This document shows positions 1 through 11,200 of a stretch of DNA of 64,000 nt, piece by piece. Position numbers and translations under genes: made by a program. The DNA is taken from assembly GCA_033064195.1 (NCBI GenBank), contig JARBJD010000035.1:62001-126000 (forward strand). The letters are read 5' to 3'. The DNA is from Blattamonas nauphoetae (Eukaryota; Preaxostyla; Oxymonadida). Position 1 is the stretch's first letter. Each line of letters begins with the position of its first letter. A model generated the notes under the pieces. The model was not told the DNA's origin. It was given only the letters and a program-made list of their open reading frames with translations, and did no database searches.

Positions 1-1073
1 GCTTGGGGGATGGTCATGTATCGCTTCGTAATTGTCTCGTCGGGGCTGCCTTCGAGCGAGGGGAGGTTTGAGGCGCTGGCGTAGAGTGGAGAGTATTGGT
101 CCACAATAACGTTGTTAAACCCTGCTTCTTTCATTGTGGTGGACTTTGTGTCAATATCACTGCAGATATACTCCTGAAATTCGGTAACTTGCGATCGTAA
201 CTCTTGAATTGTCTGGTTAAAGACGACGAGTGCTTCGTTCGTTGATTCCTTGGCTCTGTGGAAGATACTATTCACACGGTTTCGATGTTCGTTGGTAATG
301 GCTTCGTTGTGGCGCTGGTCTCGATGTGTGAAGTAGCTGTTTGTTTTATTGGGTCCAATGTGAAGGAGAAGATAATCTTCGGGTTTTAAGAGGTCAGAAA
401 TCATTTTTGAAATAAGTTGAGACAAAGTAGACTGGACTGAGTTGATTAATTTCATTTGGAGGTCAAAGTATGACGGGATATTGATTCCTGAGATCATGTC
501 CTGTTGTTGATTGAAATCGAGGAAGAGGCTTTGGATGGGGCCTTGATCAGCATCAAAACTCTTTGAATTAAGCGAGGCAAAGGCTCTATTCACCCAATTC
601 TTGTCTGATATCAGAGATTGAAAGAGATGGTCCAGTGTCTCAGTGAATGAGATGTACCATTTCTCAAAAAAGGCTTGATAAGTGTATTCGAATCTATACG
701 GGCCTGCTCCACATTCCACACAAGCTTCATGAATTGACCAGAGCTTTGGGAGAAGTTTCATCGATTCTCCGATATCAGCGATGGTTAATTGTTTCAGACC
801 GCGATGGAGGGTTTCAGAAAGATAAACTTTCAGCTCAGACATGAAATACTGTTCGACTTGAGGGTATATTGGCTTGAGTGCTGGAAGAAACTTCGTTCGC
901 TGATCTGATATTTCGGAAAGAATTGTGTCAAGGTACATTTCCCAATGTACAACTTGAGGCTCCTCTGGAACAAAGTTACGAGCAAGAGCAAGAACATGAT
1001 GCAAATTGGCGAGCACAGAGGACTCAACTATCTTCTGGACTTGAAATTCGGTCTGAACGCTCATTTTCCCCAT
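1..1073 (-). CDS. MUN-domain-like (Munc13/UNC13-type) protein, 5' part only
   Basis: An open frame runs on the minus strand from an ATG at 1073 (a second in-frame ATG at 1064) to the window edge with no stop, about 355 residues, so the 3' end is missing. The protein is helical, without a signal peptide or membrane segment. A stretch around residues 120-230 (AFFEKWYISFTETL, then FNQQQDMISG) has the spacing and hydrophobic pattern of the MHD1 part of Munc13 MUN domains, which tether vesicles and open syntaxin for SNARE assembly. That assignment rests on pattern memory; another CATCHR-type tether such as an exocyst subunit is possible. The start lies head to head with the helicase gene that begins at 1102. 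The absence of stops over 1,073 bases is seen directly; the function is inferred. Confidence 0.55.
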   Translation of the reverse strand, partial: MGKMSVQTEFQVQKIVESSVLANLHHVLALARNFVPEEPQVVHWEMYLDTILSEISDQRTKFLPALKPIYPQVEQYFMSELKVYLSETLHRGLKQLTIADIGESMKLLPKLWSIHEACVECGAGPYRFEYTYQAFFEKWYISFTETLDHLFQSLISDKNWVNRAFASLNSKSFDADQGPIQSLFLDFNQQQDMISGINIPSYFDLQMKLINSVQSTLSQLISKMISDLLKPEDYLLLHIGPNKTNSYFTHRDQRHNEAITNEHRNRVNSIFHRAKESTNEALVVFNQTIQELRSQVTEFQEYICSDIDTKSTTMKEAGFNNVIVDQYSPLYASASNLPSLEGSPDETITKRYMTIPQ

Positions 1074-1101
1074 TCTTTCCGTTTTCCTTTCTTTCGACGA
1101 A
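1074..1101. promoter_or_regulatory. 28-bp divergent intergenic spacer
   Basis: Only 28 bases separate the start codons of the MUN-like gene (minus, 1073) and the helicase gene (plus, 1102). The spacer is rich in C and T on the plus strand. Any shared promoter must sit in this gap or inside the coding ends, and both 5' UTRs must be very short or overlap the opposite gene. Confidence 0.5.
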
Positions 1102-3872
1102 ATGAGTGAATCATCAAGCGATGACTATGAAACTCTTAGCTCTTCTGATGATTTGGATGATGAAGTTTCGGCGAGTGATCGCCGAATGCGTTTGATTTAA
1201 GCCGTCTTCTCCATCATTTATTTCTCCTTTTCTGGTTGTATCTGTGGCATCAACAATCCTCTCGTCTCATTCTAGCGCAAACTACTCATTATTTGCGAGA
1301 CGAACATGATGATGATGATGACGAAATACACAAAATATCACCGGACGTACCTTCTGAGACCAATTCTGAACTTGGATCTCATGCTAAAGATGTCATATTC
1401 GATGAAACAACCGGGAATTACTATTTAGATCCCCAAGCCCGGAAACGAGTCGAATCATTACAAGCTCTTGACCAGAGAGCAATTGTCTATCCTCCCATTG
1501 TTCCGTTCAAAGGAACTGATGGTGACTATGGACGCACCTCCGAAGCCACAAAACCAAAAGCTATCAAATCATATTCCCTCTTTGCTCCGCGCATGAAACC
1601 AAAATCAACTGCTCCTGTTTCGTCATCGTCCACTCCCTCACAGACACAATCTGCTTTCTCTCCTTTTCATCTTCATCCCAAACTCCTCAAAAATCTCACT
1701 GAACGAGAATTTCATGAACCTACGCCTGTTCAGCTGTACACACTGCCGTTGGCCATGGCGAATCGAGATGTATTGGGAACGGCTCCAACCGGAAGCGGTA
1801 AAACTTTAGCATATCTCCTTCCTGCTCTCAGTCATGCCTGGTTGCAGAAACGAGCAAAACTTCAGAGACGGGTAAAGGAGTCAACGAGTGACATTGCTCA
1901 GACGGAAAAACGGCTCGACGAGAAGAAAGTTGTGACCCCGTTTGTTGTAATATTGGCACCGACCCGTGAACTTGTTCAGCAGATCCAATCGGAAGCTGAA
2001 ATTCTATGTCGAGCATTAAACGAAGGAACAGATACGGTTTTTCCAGTGACAACCCAAGCGCTCGTTGGGGGAGAAAGCCGACATCAGCAAGTGCTTCTTT
2101 TACGAGACGGAGGGGCAGATGTTATTATTGCCACTCCGGGACGTCTTATTGATATGTTGAAGAGCAAAGCAATCTCATTTTTCAACACAACTATGATCAT
2201 CATGGATGAAGCCGACAGAATGCTCTCCCTTGGCTTCCACCCACAAATTGTTTCAATTATGGGCCAAACAAGAGCTGATCGCCGCATTATGATGTTTTCA
2301 GCGACGTTTCGAGGTAAAATGGAACGTTTAGCTGAAGAAGTGTTCACGTCCCGCTTAATCTCGATAGAACCCAAGAATGTGGCCGAAGCAGCCGCTTTTC
2401 TTGAAAAGCACCACTCTTCTTTCCCGGTGGAATCGTCAAACAACGCTGTTCTCCTCTCGTTATTCCACTCTCCAAACTCCCCCATTCGTATCTCCCTCGG
2501 ACTTCAAAATGCGGCGTCAACAAACGTTGTTCAACACGCTCTTGTTTTTCCGAGTCTGACTGACAAATTGGTCTGGTTAGTCGACCATATGGAACAGTTT
2601 ACGGTTCCGATCGACGGGAAGACACAAGGCGGAACACTTCTCATCTTCTGCAACCAGAAAGGCTCGTCAAACTTTGTTGCACATTGTTTACAGAGTTTTA
2701 ATCACACTGTTGGGTCGTTGCATGGGGATAGAGATCAAAGCGAAAGACATCGCATATTGAAGCAGTTCCAGACGGGGAAGATCCGGACATTGATTGCGAC
2801 AGATGTGGCTGGGCGAGGGTTGGACATTCCAACCATCCGAACTGTTGTTTCATTTGATGCTCCCACGAAAGCAGACATTCTGACGCATCGTGTGGGGAGG
2901 ACAGGGCGATTGGGGACGAAGGGAGTGAATGGAGAGAGGGGAGAAGCATACACTCTCTTTTGCGAGGACAGTGAGGCAGATGTGAAGAGTGCAGGGATGC
3001 TGGGCTGGGTCTGGCGGAGGGAGGGACGAGAGGTCCCCGAGCCCGTTATCGCCCTCTCCAAAAAGAAGAAAGAACCGCGAAAGAAGAAGGAGCAGAAGTT
3101 GGAGACTGTTGGGATTGGATGGACACTCCATGATAAGAAGACTGGCTCTGCAGGCCAAACAAGTGAAGATCAGAAGACCACACTCGAACAGACATCCAAA
3201 CCAAAACTTAATTTTGTGGCGGCAGGCAGCGAGCATGTCTCATTCAACATCGAATCTGAACAGCCACAGCAACAGTATTCTCTCCCACCTGCCCCAAAAC
3301 TGTCGTTTGATTGGGGGTTGGGGATGGATGACGATGACGAAAATAATGATGGTGTCAAATTTTGTGGGATTGCGTTCAACCGTCCAGCTGAATTCCAAGC
3401 AAATGTGGACACGGGAAAGAACCAGACACAGACACTGCTCAAACAGAACTTCGTTCCTGGCCCGTTCTCAGCTGTCCCTCCTCCTCCAAATTTGAACGAT
3501 TTGCGACCTGTGGGCCACCAGCATCGAAGCGGGCCAGTGGCACGAGTGGTTCGAAAAGAGGTTCAGACAGCAGATGTGATGCCCGCAGATCTATTCTTGT
3601 CGCTGGCGGGAATTGAAATGAAGAAGGTGGATTTATCGCAGTTTATGGGAGACACTGTCGATGCGGAAACTGCTTCCGATCAAATCCCTACCGACCCAAA
3701 ACAGGAAGAATCTGTTGTGGCTCCACCCCTGTTCTCGTCCGGCGATGAACAAGAAGGTTCAGCCATGCAGAAAGACGAGCAGGCTTCAGATGACTTTCCG
3801 GTTTTTGCGGATCATATCATGCGGCTGGAGGGAAATGCTCCCAATCCTAATTTTGGTTGGTCTTTGTTTTGA
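1102..3872 (+). CDS. DEAD-box ATP-dependent RNA helicase (DDX42/Prp5-like)
   Basis: The model has two exons, 1102-1189 and 1276-3872, joined across an 86-nt GT..AG intron in phase 1, giving 894 residues. Exon 1 begins MSESSSDDYE and supplies an acidic start; a reading from 1236 alone would begin inside the intron. All helicase motifs are present in order: a Q-motif region (PTPVQ), Walker A APTGSGKT near residue 200, APTREL, TPGR, MDEADRM near 338, SAT, then the second RecA domain with ATDVAGRGLDIP and HRVGRTGR. A long charged, low-complexity tail follows from about residue 640. Such enzymes unwind RNA or remodel RNP. The N-terminal block before the Q motif (YPP within a charged stretch) recalls DDX42/Prp5 spliceosomal helicases, but the subfamily is uncertain. 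It lies close upstream of the eIF4G-like gene on the same strand. Confidence 0.9.
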
Positions 3873-4074
3873 TTTGTATTGTTTTCATACCTTGCCATTT
3901 CATGAATGTTGTAAATGATTTTTTGAACAGAATACGTCAAAATGCGAAATCTGTCCTGATAAATGAGATCAAACCACATCAGAATTTATAGGGATCCATT
4001 CATCATATCTGAGATAGTATGCTTCCATTTTGTTGTCAATATTAGACTTTTACAACATTTTGATGTTTCTTAGA

Positions 4075-6937
4075 ATGAATGCACATGCTCAACCCTTCAC
4101 ACCACAACAAAGTCTGTTGAATTCTATCCTCATCGTCCTTCGTTTATTATATTCCCTCAGATCCTCTGTTAGATCAACGTCAGGAAGAAGACCCCCAATT
4201 TGGGGACGATACAACCACAACCCCATCATTATCATCCTTCAATGTCGGAACAGTCAGACCATTCGTCCCTGGTTCGCGCCAAAATCAACAATTTTCGTCA
4301 TTCCAAGACCAGCCATCAGCTAATCCTCGTGCAGACAACCCCCCCTTCAATCGTCAACGACCTCCGGACATTTCCCTCGTCTACACACCACACCAATCAC
4401 GTCAACCCACATCATCGTTCCAACAACCTATAACCCTCCCAAATCCAAAACAACGGCCTATTCCAGATGTCCCTGTCGTTCAGCTCAATGACAGACGACA
4501 AGACAGTTTATTTGAGCCAGCTCCGATTGCCCAAAATCAACATCCGATATCTGCGCCTTATTTGCCTCGAAATCCTCCAAACGTTGTTAACCCACAATCT
4601 CCAATAGGTCAGCAACCCCTTTTTTCGACGCCACCGTCGGGATCACGTTCGAATACGTCTCCAACACAAATCTATTCTCACTCGCCCACTCAACACCAAG
4701 TCACTTTTAATCTTACTACTCCTCCAAAACATACAAAGTATACTAATGCACAACACGTCCCTCCACGGAATAAGCCCAAAAGGCCTAATCAACAGCATCA
4801 GAACATCTCACATGTCGCCGCTCTCGGAAACACCACAAATCAGGAACCAGAGGATGAGGACGAGATTGTCTTTGGAAATGAAGATACCTCGTCGGATACA
4901 CCGATAATTATGAGGCCAGCACAGCCCATTCCAGCTATCCAACTTGCCCCTCAAAGAGAAGTGAAACTGCCTCGAAAAACATACTCCCCTACGCCTCAAC
5001 AAATTGCTGAGCAGCAAAATCAGCATAGGCAGCGACAGGAAGAGGAAAGAAGGAGAAAGGAAGAAGATTTGAGAAGAAGGAGAGAAGATGAAGAAAGGAG
5101 GAGGAAAGAGGCAGAGGAGAGGAGGCAGGAAGAGAGGAGGAGAGAAGAGGAACGACGAAGGAACGAGAAAAGAGAGTTCGAGAGGAGGCAGGCATTGCAG
5201 AGAGAAGCTCAGTTGAAGGCTCAGATGGAGGCAGAGATGCGCAGAGAGGAAGAAAGGATGCGAGAGGAGAAAATGAGGGAAGAAGAGAGAAAGCGAGAGG
5301 AGGAGAGGCTGAATGAGGTTAAGAGAAGAGAAGAAGAAGAAGAACGTCGGAGGCAGGAAGAAGAAGAGCAACGGAGAAGAGAGGAGGCAGCCAGAGTCGA
5401 AATGGAACGATTGAAAAGAGAGGAGGAAGAGCGAGTGATTCAGGAAGAAGAGAAAAAGAAGCGAGAAGAGGAAGAACGAATCGCGAAGGAGAAAGAACAA
5501 GAAGAAGAGGAAGAAAACCAGAAACGAGAGGAAGAGGAAGAAAACCAGAAGCGAGACGAAGAGGAAGAAGAAGACCAATCCGAAGACGACCTCGATTCGC
5601 AAGACGAAGATCTCCAACAGCGCTCCGACCCCCAGTACACCCCCACAACCACTCCCCCACCCCTCTCTCCTCCGCCTGTCGTTGCCCTCCCCAACTCCTT
5701 CGGACTTCTCCTTCAGACATCCACCATCATTGGCGATGACCTCCCCACAACGATCGTTGGCGGAGAGAAGGCGAACACGTACAAGTTTGAGTCGGTTCTG
5801 GTTCGGTTTACGAAGCCAATGACACTCGTCCCGTTGGAGTTTACGAATCAGGTGACTCTGAAGCGGCCTTCCGTGCCTATCATCCGGTCAGGACACCAAC
5901 CATTCATCCATCTCGCACACCCGACCTCTCCCCCTCCTGACTCTCTCCCCAAACAACTCACAACGACAAAGTCTGGAAAGCACGGGCGGAAGAAGGGAAG
6001 GAAGGTTGTTGATCCACTTCTCAGGACGGACACGGCATGGAGGCCGAAGAGGGTGAAGGAGGAACCTATCACAAAGGATGGTCGAACGCTCCTGTCGGAT
6101 TCGATGTTCCCGGAACTGAAATCAAACGAAGAGGAACAGAGGATCATGGAGGAGGAGAAGACGCAGGAGTTGATCGGGAAATCGGTATCCATCCTTAACA
6201 AGCTCTCGCCGAAGTATTTCGATGTGTTGACAAAGGAGCTCGTCGACTGCATCCAAAACGAGCGGATCCTGCTCAGCGTCATCGACACTGTCTTCGACAA
6301 AGCTGTCAACGAGGCCAAATACGTCCGGATTTACACAGCTCTCTGCGCCGCTCTAAACAAAGCCCAATTTCCTCATTCATCTCGCTGGACGACCCAACCG
6401 AACTTTCGTCGGTTGATAATCCAAAAATGTCAGACCATGTTCGAACAAGCGCCAGCGATGTTTGAGCCGACAGTGCAGCGGAGAAGGAGCGATGAGGAGA
6501 ACGAGGCTGAGCAGCTGGCGAGGCTGAAGTTTCGGGGGATGATGGGATTTGTGGGTGAGTTGTATTTGGAGAGTCTGCTGCACCCGGATATCATCTGTTT
6601 GTGTCTTAGGCAAGTCTTGGATATGAATCCGGACGCTCCCATCATCGAGAATATCGAGGCGTTCATCCATCTGCTGACGAAGGTTGGGAAGGAGTTTGAT
6701 ACTCCTGAAAGTGCGGATCTCGTCACGAACTTGATCAAAAAAGCGAAGGATATTGTGGATGGTGGGCTGGTGCCGTCTAGGTACAAGTTTATGTTGCTTG
6801 ATTTGATTAATTTGAGGAAGAACAATTGGATTTCTGACAAACCTGCCCCGCCCAGGCCGTCGCCGTCCCAAACTATGAAAACACAATTTGTTCCGTCTAA
6901 TACAACATCTCACTCATCAAGAAAAGATTCACTTTAG
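4075..6937 (+). CDS. eIF4G-like translation initiation scaffold (MIF4G domain)
   Basis: Two exons are inferred: 4075-4111 (MNAHAQPFTPQQ) and 4161-6937, with a 49-nt intron (GTCTGT..CCTCAG) in phase 1; the total is 937 residues. There is no ATG in frame between 4161 and the start of the conserved part, so the short first exon is needed for initiation. The first 300 residues are rich in P, Q, N and S. Residues about 300-500 form a very charged E/K/R single-helix or coiled-coil block. A MIF4G domain follows at about 680-900 (ILNKLSPKYFDVLTKEL, then YTALCAALNK), the eIF4A-binding HEAT module of eIF4G. The length and the long charged spacer are unlike human eIF4G but usual in protists. I see no clear eIF4E-binding YxxxxL motif. 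The MIF4G assignment is strong; the orthology to eIF4G is inferred. Confidence 0.82.
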
Positions 6938-7134
6938 TCTTCATTTGTCTTCTTTGTTTTGAACAAACAAGAATCGTGGAATTTAATCGTGGTGGTTAAG
7001 AAAAATCATGAGAGTGGGTGTGTGTTCCTTTCTCTCGTCTCAATCATCACGAATAGTCTTTATCGAGTTTCGTATCCTTCTCGTTCTCTTCTGTCTCTTC
7101 TTCGGTCGCTCTCCCCTTTCTTCAATGCCCACAC

Positions 7135-7812
7135 TCATTTGAATTGGTTCAGGTAAAACTGTTTCCGTTGGTTTGTTTGAGACGGTTTTCGAAGTTGAGA
7201 GATTCGCCGGACCGATGGTGGGAGATGTTCATCTCTCATATTCGTGATATCTTCATGCTGTGAGATCGTACATCGCGTTTGTTTGGAGAAGTTCGATTGA
7301 CGGACAGATCCCGCCGCTGTGCGGAGAAGCTCCCCTTTTTCATTTTTCCAAGTGAAAAAAGAGTAGTTTGGATTGTCATTGAACAACATAGAGATGCGAC
7401 CAATGCGTTCGATCTTGCCTTGTTTGGGTTTGTTGACGAGGAGATGTCCGTTGAACATATTGACATTTGCAGCCGTCAGGCGAAGAATATCACCAGGGGT
7501 CACATCGTGTGGATCACTTCCCCAAAGCTTGAGAAGACAACTGCCGCTTTGGTCGCTTATCTGAAGTAGAATGACGACAGACGTAAAAAAGGAAAGAAGG
7601 AATACCAAAAGGTAGTAAAGATCGAGTCCTTCTTTATTACCACCTGCTTGCCACATATCGAGAACAATCACGTCCAGGTTAAAGCTGTGGTGGCTTGGAG
7701 TGAGATTTTTGATCAAGATGATTTGAAACGTTTGAGGAGGGGGCTTGGCGAAAAAGAGGGCAGGATAGTTTGTTCCTGTTTGTGGTTGAACTCCATGAGC
7801 AGCGTAAGTCAT
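7135..7812 (-). CDS. SOSS complex subunit B-like ssDNA-binding OB-fold protein
   Basis: Exon 1 is 7606-7812 and exon 2 is 7135-7560, separated by a 45-nt intron (GTATTC..TTCAG, phase 0). The intron is a multiple of three and free of stops, so an unspliced reading also stays open, but splicing gives exactly the length of human SSB1/NABP between VLDMWQ and ISDQSG. The product is 210 residues with one OB fold: ISDQSGSCLLKLW, then PGDILRLT and IGRISMLF, matching the SOSSB pattern (ADKTGSI, PGDIIRLT, IGEFCMVY). SOSS-B binds single-stranded DNA and helps ATM-dependent double-strand break repair. The C-terminal 60 residues are basic and unstructured. About 25 residues at the N-terminus have no family counterpart, so the start could be later. 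Confidence 0.85.
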   Translation of the reverse strand: MTYAAHGVQPQTGTNYPALFFAKPPPQTFQIILIKNLTPSHHSFNLDVIVLDMWQAGGNKEGLDLYYLLVFLLSFFTSVVILLQISDQSGSCLLKLWGSDPHDVTPGDILRLTAANVNMFNGHLLVNKPKQGKIERIGRISMLFNDNPNYSFFTWKNEKGELLRTAAGSVRQSNFSKQTRCTISQHEDITNMRDEHLPPSVRRISQLRKPSQTNQRKQFYLNQFK

Positions 7813-8287
7813 TGGATATTGTCAATGTATCTCAGAAAACTTCAAAAGTTTGGTGATGGGTTTGCGGAACAATTTCAATTGTACGCAAACCAAAGTGGAT
7901 ACTCAAATCCTCAATCTCATTGACACAACATTACTCTCACTTCACAGTTGTGGTTCAACCGAAAGTGTGTCTCTTTCCGTGAAATCAACTGCTCACCTTC
8001 TTCTGACCCAATCTATAGGCTTAATTCAGGTTATCATACAATCATATGAAGAATTGAAGACTTTATTCACTCAGAAAACCTGTTTTTCTATTTTTTTTTC
8101 TATTTGATATCTTTCATACTCATGTAATAGCAGCAACTTCTCTCTTCGACAATTCCTGCCAATATCTGTTGTATATGTCTGATATTTTGACGTTTTCTCG
8201 ATATTCACCTCTGATTTATCTCATTTTCTCAGAATCGGTACCGAACTTCTGGAAATATATGGAAATGGACCGTTCCCAACTTTCAAT
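7813..8287. promoter_or_regulatory. Divergent intergenic region
   Basis: This AT-rich spacer of 475 bases lies between the start of the SOSS-B-like gene (minus) and the large unknown gene (plus). It has long pyrimidine runs and no open frame that resembles a family. Promoters for both genes are expected here; I see no motif I can name. Confidence 0.4.
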
Positions 8288-11200
8288 ATGGATTTCAGGA
8301 GTCTTTCCTTATTCTTTTGTAATTTTTTTGAAGATTTGGTCAAGTCTCTCCAAGCAAAGATGCCTTCTCGTTTTATTCAGTTCTTCCTAAAAGGATTACA
8401 ACATAGCTTGACTGATCAAACATCAACACTTCTTCCCGTCACAACTGCCAGCCACTCAATAATATTTTCCTCAACCAAGCTCAAAATGCAGGCACTTGAT
8501 CCTTCTGCGTCCAATTCAATTCAAAAACCTGTCGCTGAAGGCCTCCCACAAGCGCACTCTCTCTCTCAAACTCTCCTCCTCGAAACGAACATTCAAAGAA
8601 TCGTTTCAAATGAGCTGATGCCCAACTTTAGCCAAAACACATCACTTTCAGAGATGAATGAGTCCGAATGTTCGAAATCCAGCCCAGAATCGACTCAACA
8701 TAAATCACTGCTTTCATGGGATTCAATCTGCTGTCCCACAAACTTATCAAAGCGAGCTCAGCAACGACTCTCCCGAGAGAGCGTCTCTTCATCCACAACA
8801 CAACCGATCAGTCAGTTCACACACTTTCCTCCATTCCCTGACACACTCGTCCCATCCCAGCCGAAGCCACCAAAGCGACAAACAGCACAATCGTTCTCTC
8901 TCTTCACGTCGTCGATGGTCGACAGATTCTTCTCAAACACAATTGCAGCTGCCAAACATACTCTCACACATTCATCAGCATCAAATGGCATTCATCAGGA
9001 GCATCTCTCGAAACTAAAAGTAGCAAAGCAGGATTATTCTCTCAGTTTGACGACACTGGAAATGTGGGTCCAGGATTGTGTTGGTGATGGATTTGTTGAA
9101 GAGACACTCACGCTTCTGCAGTCACTCAAAGAGTCAGCGAAAGAGACGAGCGAAAACACACAACAAACGAAGGGAAAGGGTCAGACACGAAGTTCGTCGA
9201 CGATATCTGGACAAGCTCTCCTTCAGCTGCTGTCATCACACCCTCCTCACACTCACCTCAATCATTCCCTGTTTAATTGGACAGACCTCAAAACACTCGC
9301 TTCTCTCGCATTTGTACGGATTATCCTTCAAATCACCGAAAAACAGCACTCTTCCGTCGAAATGGGCGGCATTCTGAGATCTCTCCTCAACATGGAGCTT
9401 GTCACCCACATTCATTCTCAATCCAACACACAGCCACATCATCATCTGACGTTGTTTGATCAAATCGGCATTCGAATCGCTCGATGCTGCTTTCCGGAAC
9501 AAGTGAGATCTCTCTCCATCCCACAAATTGTCTCTGCCATCCATTCACGAACATCTTCTGTCGACCTGTCGAACGAACATGGCACCACAGAATTCAACGA
9601 TCCTTTGGATTTGTACCCATCTCTCCTCGAGTGCCTGACCAGCTCATCAACCAGCTTCTTCTCTCCGCCGTCGAATCCGCAGAACATGTCTCTTCTTCCT
9701 CTCATCAACGACCATCTCTCAGTCGGAAGCAAGTTTCTCAGCGATTCATTCGTCATGCTCCTCTCATCATCACAGTTCGACTCCACTCCCTCATTTCTTG
9801 ACTCCTTTCAAATCATCGAATCATCTGTCGCCATCCTCCGCTCACTTTCCTCATTCTCGAACAGCTCACCCACAACCAATCGACTCATCAGAACCTTCGA
9901 ACGGCGATTGTGTGATCTGTCCTTTCTCATCAACTACATCTCTCAACAGTGGGTGTATTCTGTCCTCCTCTTCGCTGTGTATGGCAGCAGGACGGCTGAT
10001 CAGGATGCTCATGCGCCGTTCGTCCTGTCGACGCTCTCGTCGTCTCCTTCGGAACCGTTCATTAAGTTCACTGGTGAGGTCATCATGGCATTCTTGGAAC
10101 TTCCGAAGAAGAAGACACCGAAGTCGAGAGGCCAGACAGAAATGACGTTCTCGACACCTTCCAACGAACATCCCTCATTCACAAGCTCTTTCTCAGTCTT
10201 CTTGTTTGAGCGGATTGTGTCAACTGTGTGTCTGTCTCTCTTGAAGTACTTTGCTGGTTGGGGGATCGGAACGGAATCGAAAGCGAAACCACCAGCTCCA
10301 TTCGACATCAAAACAAGATCAACAATCTTCGCTCTCTCACTCCATCTTCTCTCACACAGGCTGACACCAGCAGGCCCCTGGCTCTCATCACAAACACAGG
10401 CGGATCTGGAGGAGCTGGACAGACTGTCGTATCAATCGATCCTTTCGTCGGAAGCAGGTTTTGCGCAGAAAATGAGAGAAACACCGTTCAGATTGGAGGA
10501 CCACGCAATCAACACGAAGGGAGTCGTCCAGATTGCAGTTGATTTGAACTATCTCATCTCGTCTCTTCTCGTCAGACTCAATCTCACATTCCCGCAGGTG
10601 GCCAAATCGTCGTTTCTGTCTGTGGCCCTTCTTCAGACAGTGCAGCGAGTGCTGATGGTGATCGCTGGCTTCAAGCATCCATCCAAATGGGGTCAACACC
10701 AAAAACGCAGATTGCAGTCACATCTCCTCTTTGAACACTGTCTGAAGCGGATCAGAGCAGAGGACAGTATCGAAAAGAATGTGTGGACGATGGGAGTGAT
10801 TCGGTCACATGCACTTGGAGTCGATGGAGAAAAGATCTCGAAGGGAGTTGGGGAGAAAAAAACGAAAACCGCACACGCCCCAACAATTCTGGACTGTGCG
10901 TCGTTTCTGACATCAGCCTCCGGGAACGTCAGATTCATCACACCAACCGAACTCCCCTCGAAGTTCACTGGACCGACACCATTCCCTTTTGATTCGCTGC
11001 ATTCGTCTTCGATGGAGACGACGGCATCGGAACTGCAGTCTTTAGCCAACGCCCTCTCATCAGCAGATCCTCCTCGCACTCCGTCGTTCAACTCGCCGAC
11101 GCGCTTCTTTGGGGACCCACTTGCCACACCGCAACTCCCGCTCCACTTCGACAGACGGAACGATGAACACTTCCACAACGTCTCAGAGACAGAGCGAGAT

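Noticed and set aside
1236-1275. Start of the helicase at 1,236 (MYLWHQQSS)
   Set aside because: This lies inside the inferred 86-nt intron; the acidic exon beginning at 1,102 gives a better start and the joined phases agree.
4030-4433. Small proteins upstream of the eIF4G-like gene
   Set aside because: The frame that continues into the eIF4G-like protein is open from 4,161; the others are out of frame with it and are explained by the short first exon and intron.
4808-5617. 269-codon minus-strand frame rich in F, L and S
   Set aside because: It is the antisense of the E/K/R-rich helix of the eIF4G-like gene; repeats of GAG/AAG/AGA give stop-free F/L/S frames on the other strand. The same holds for the minus-strand frames opposite 44,400-44,900 and 40,500-41,500.
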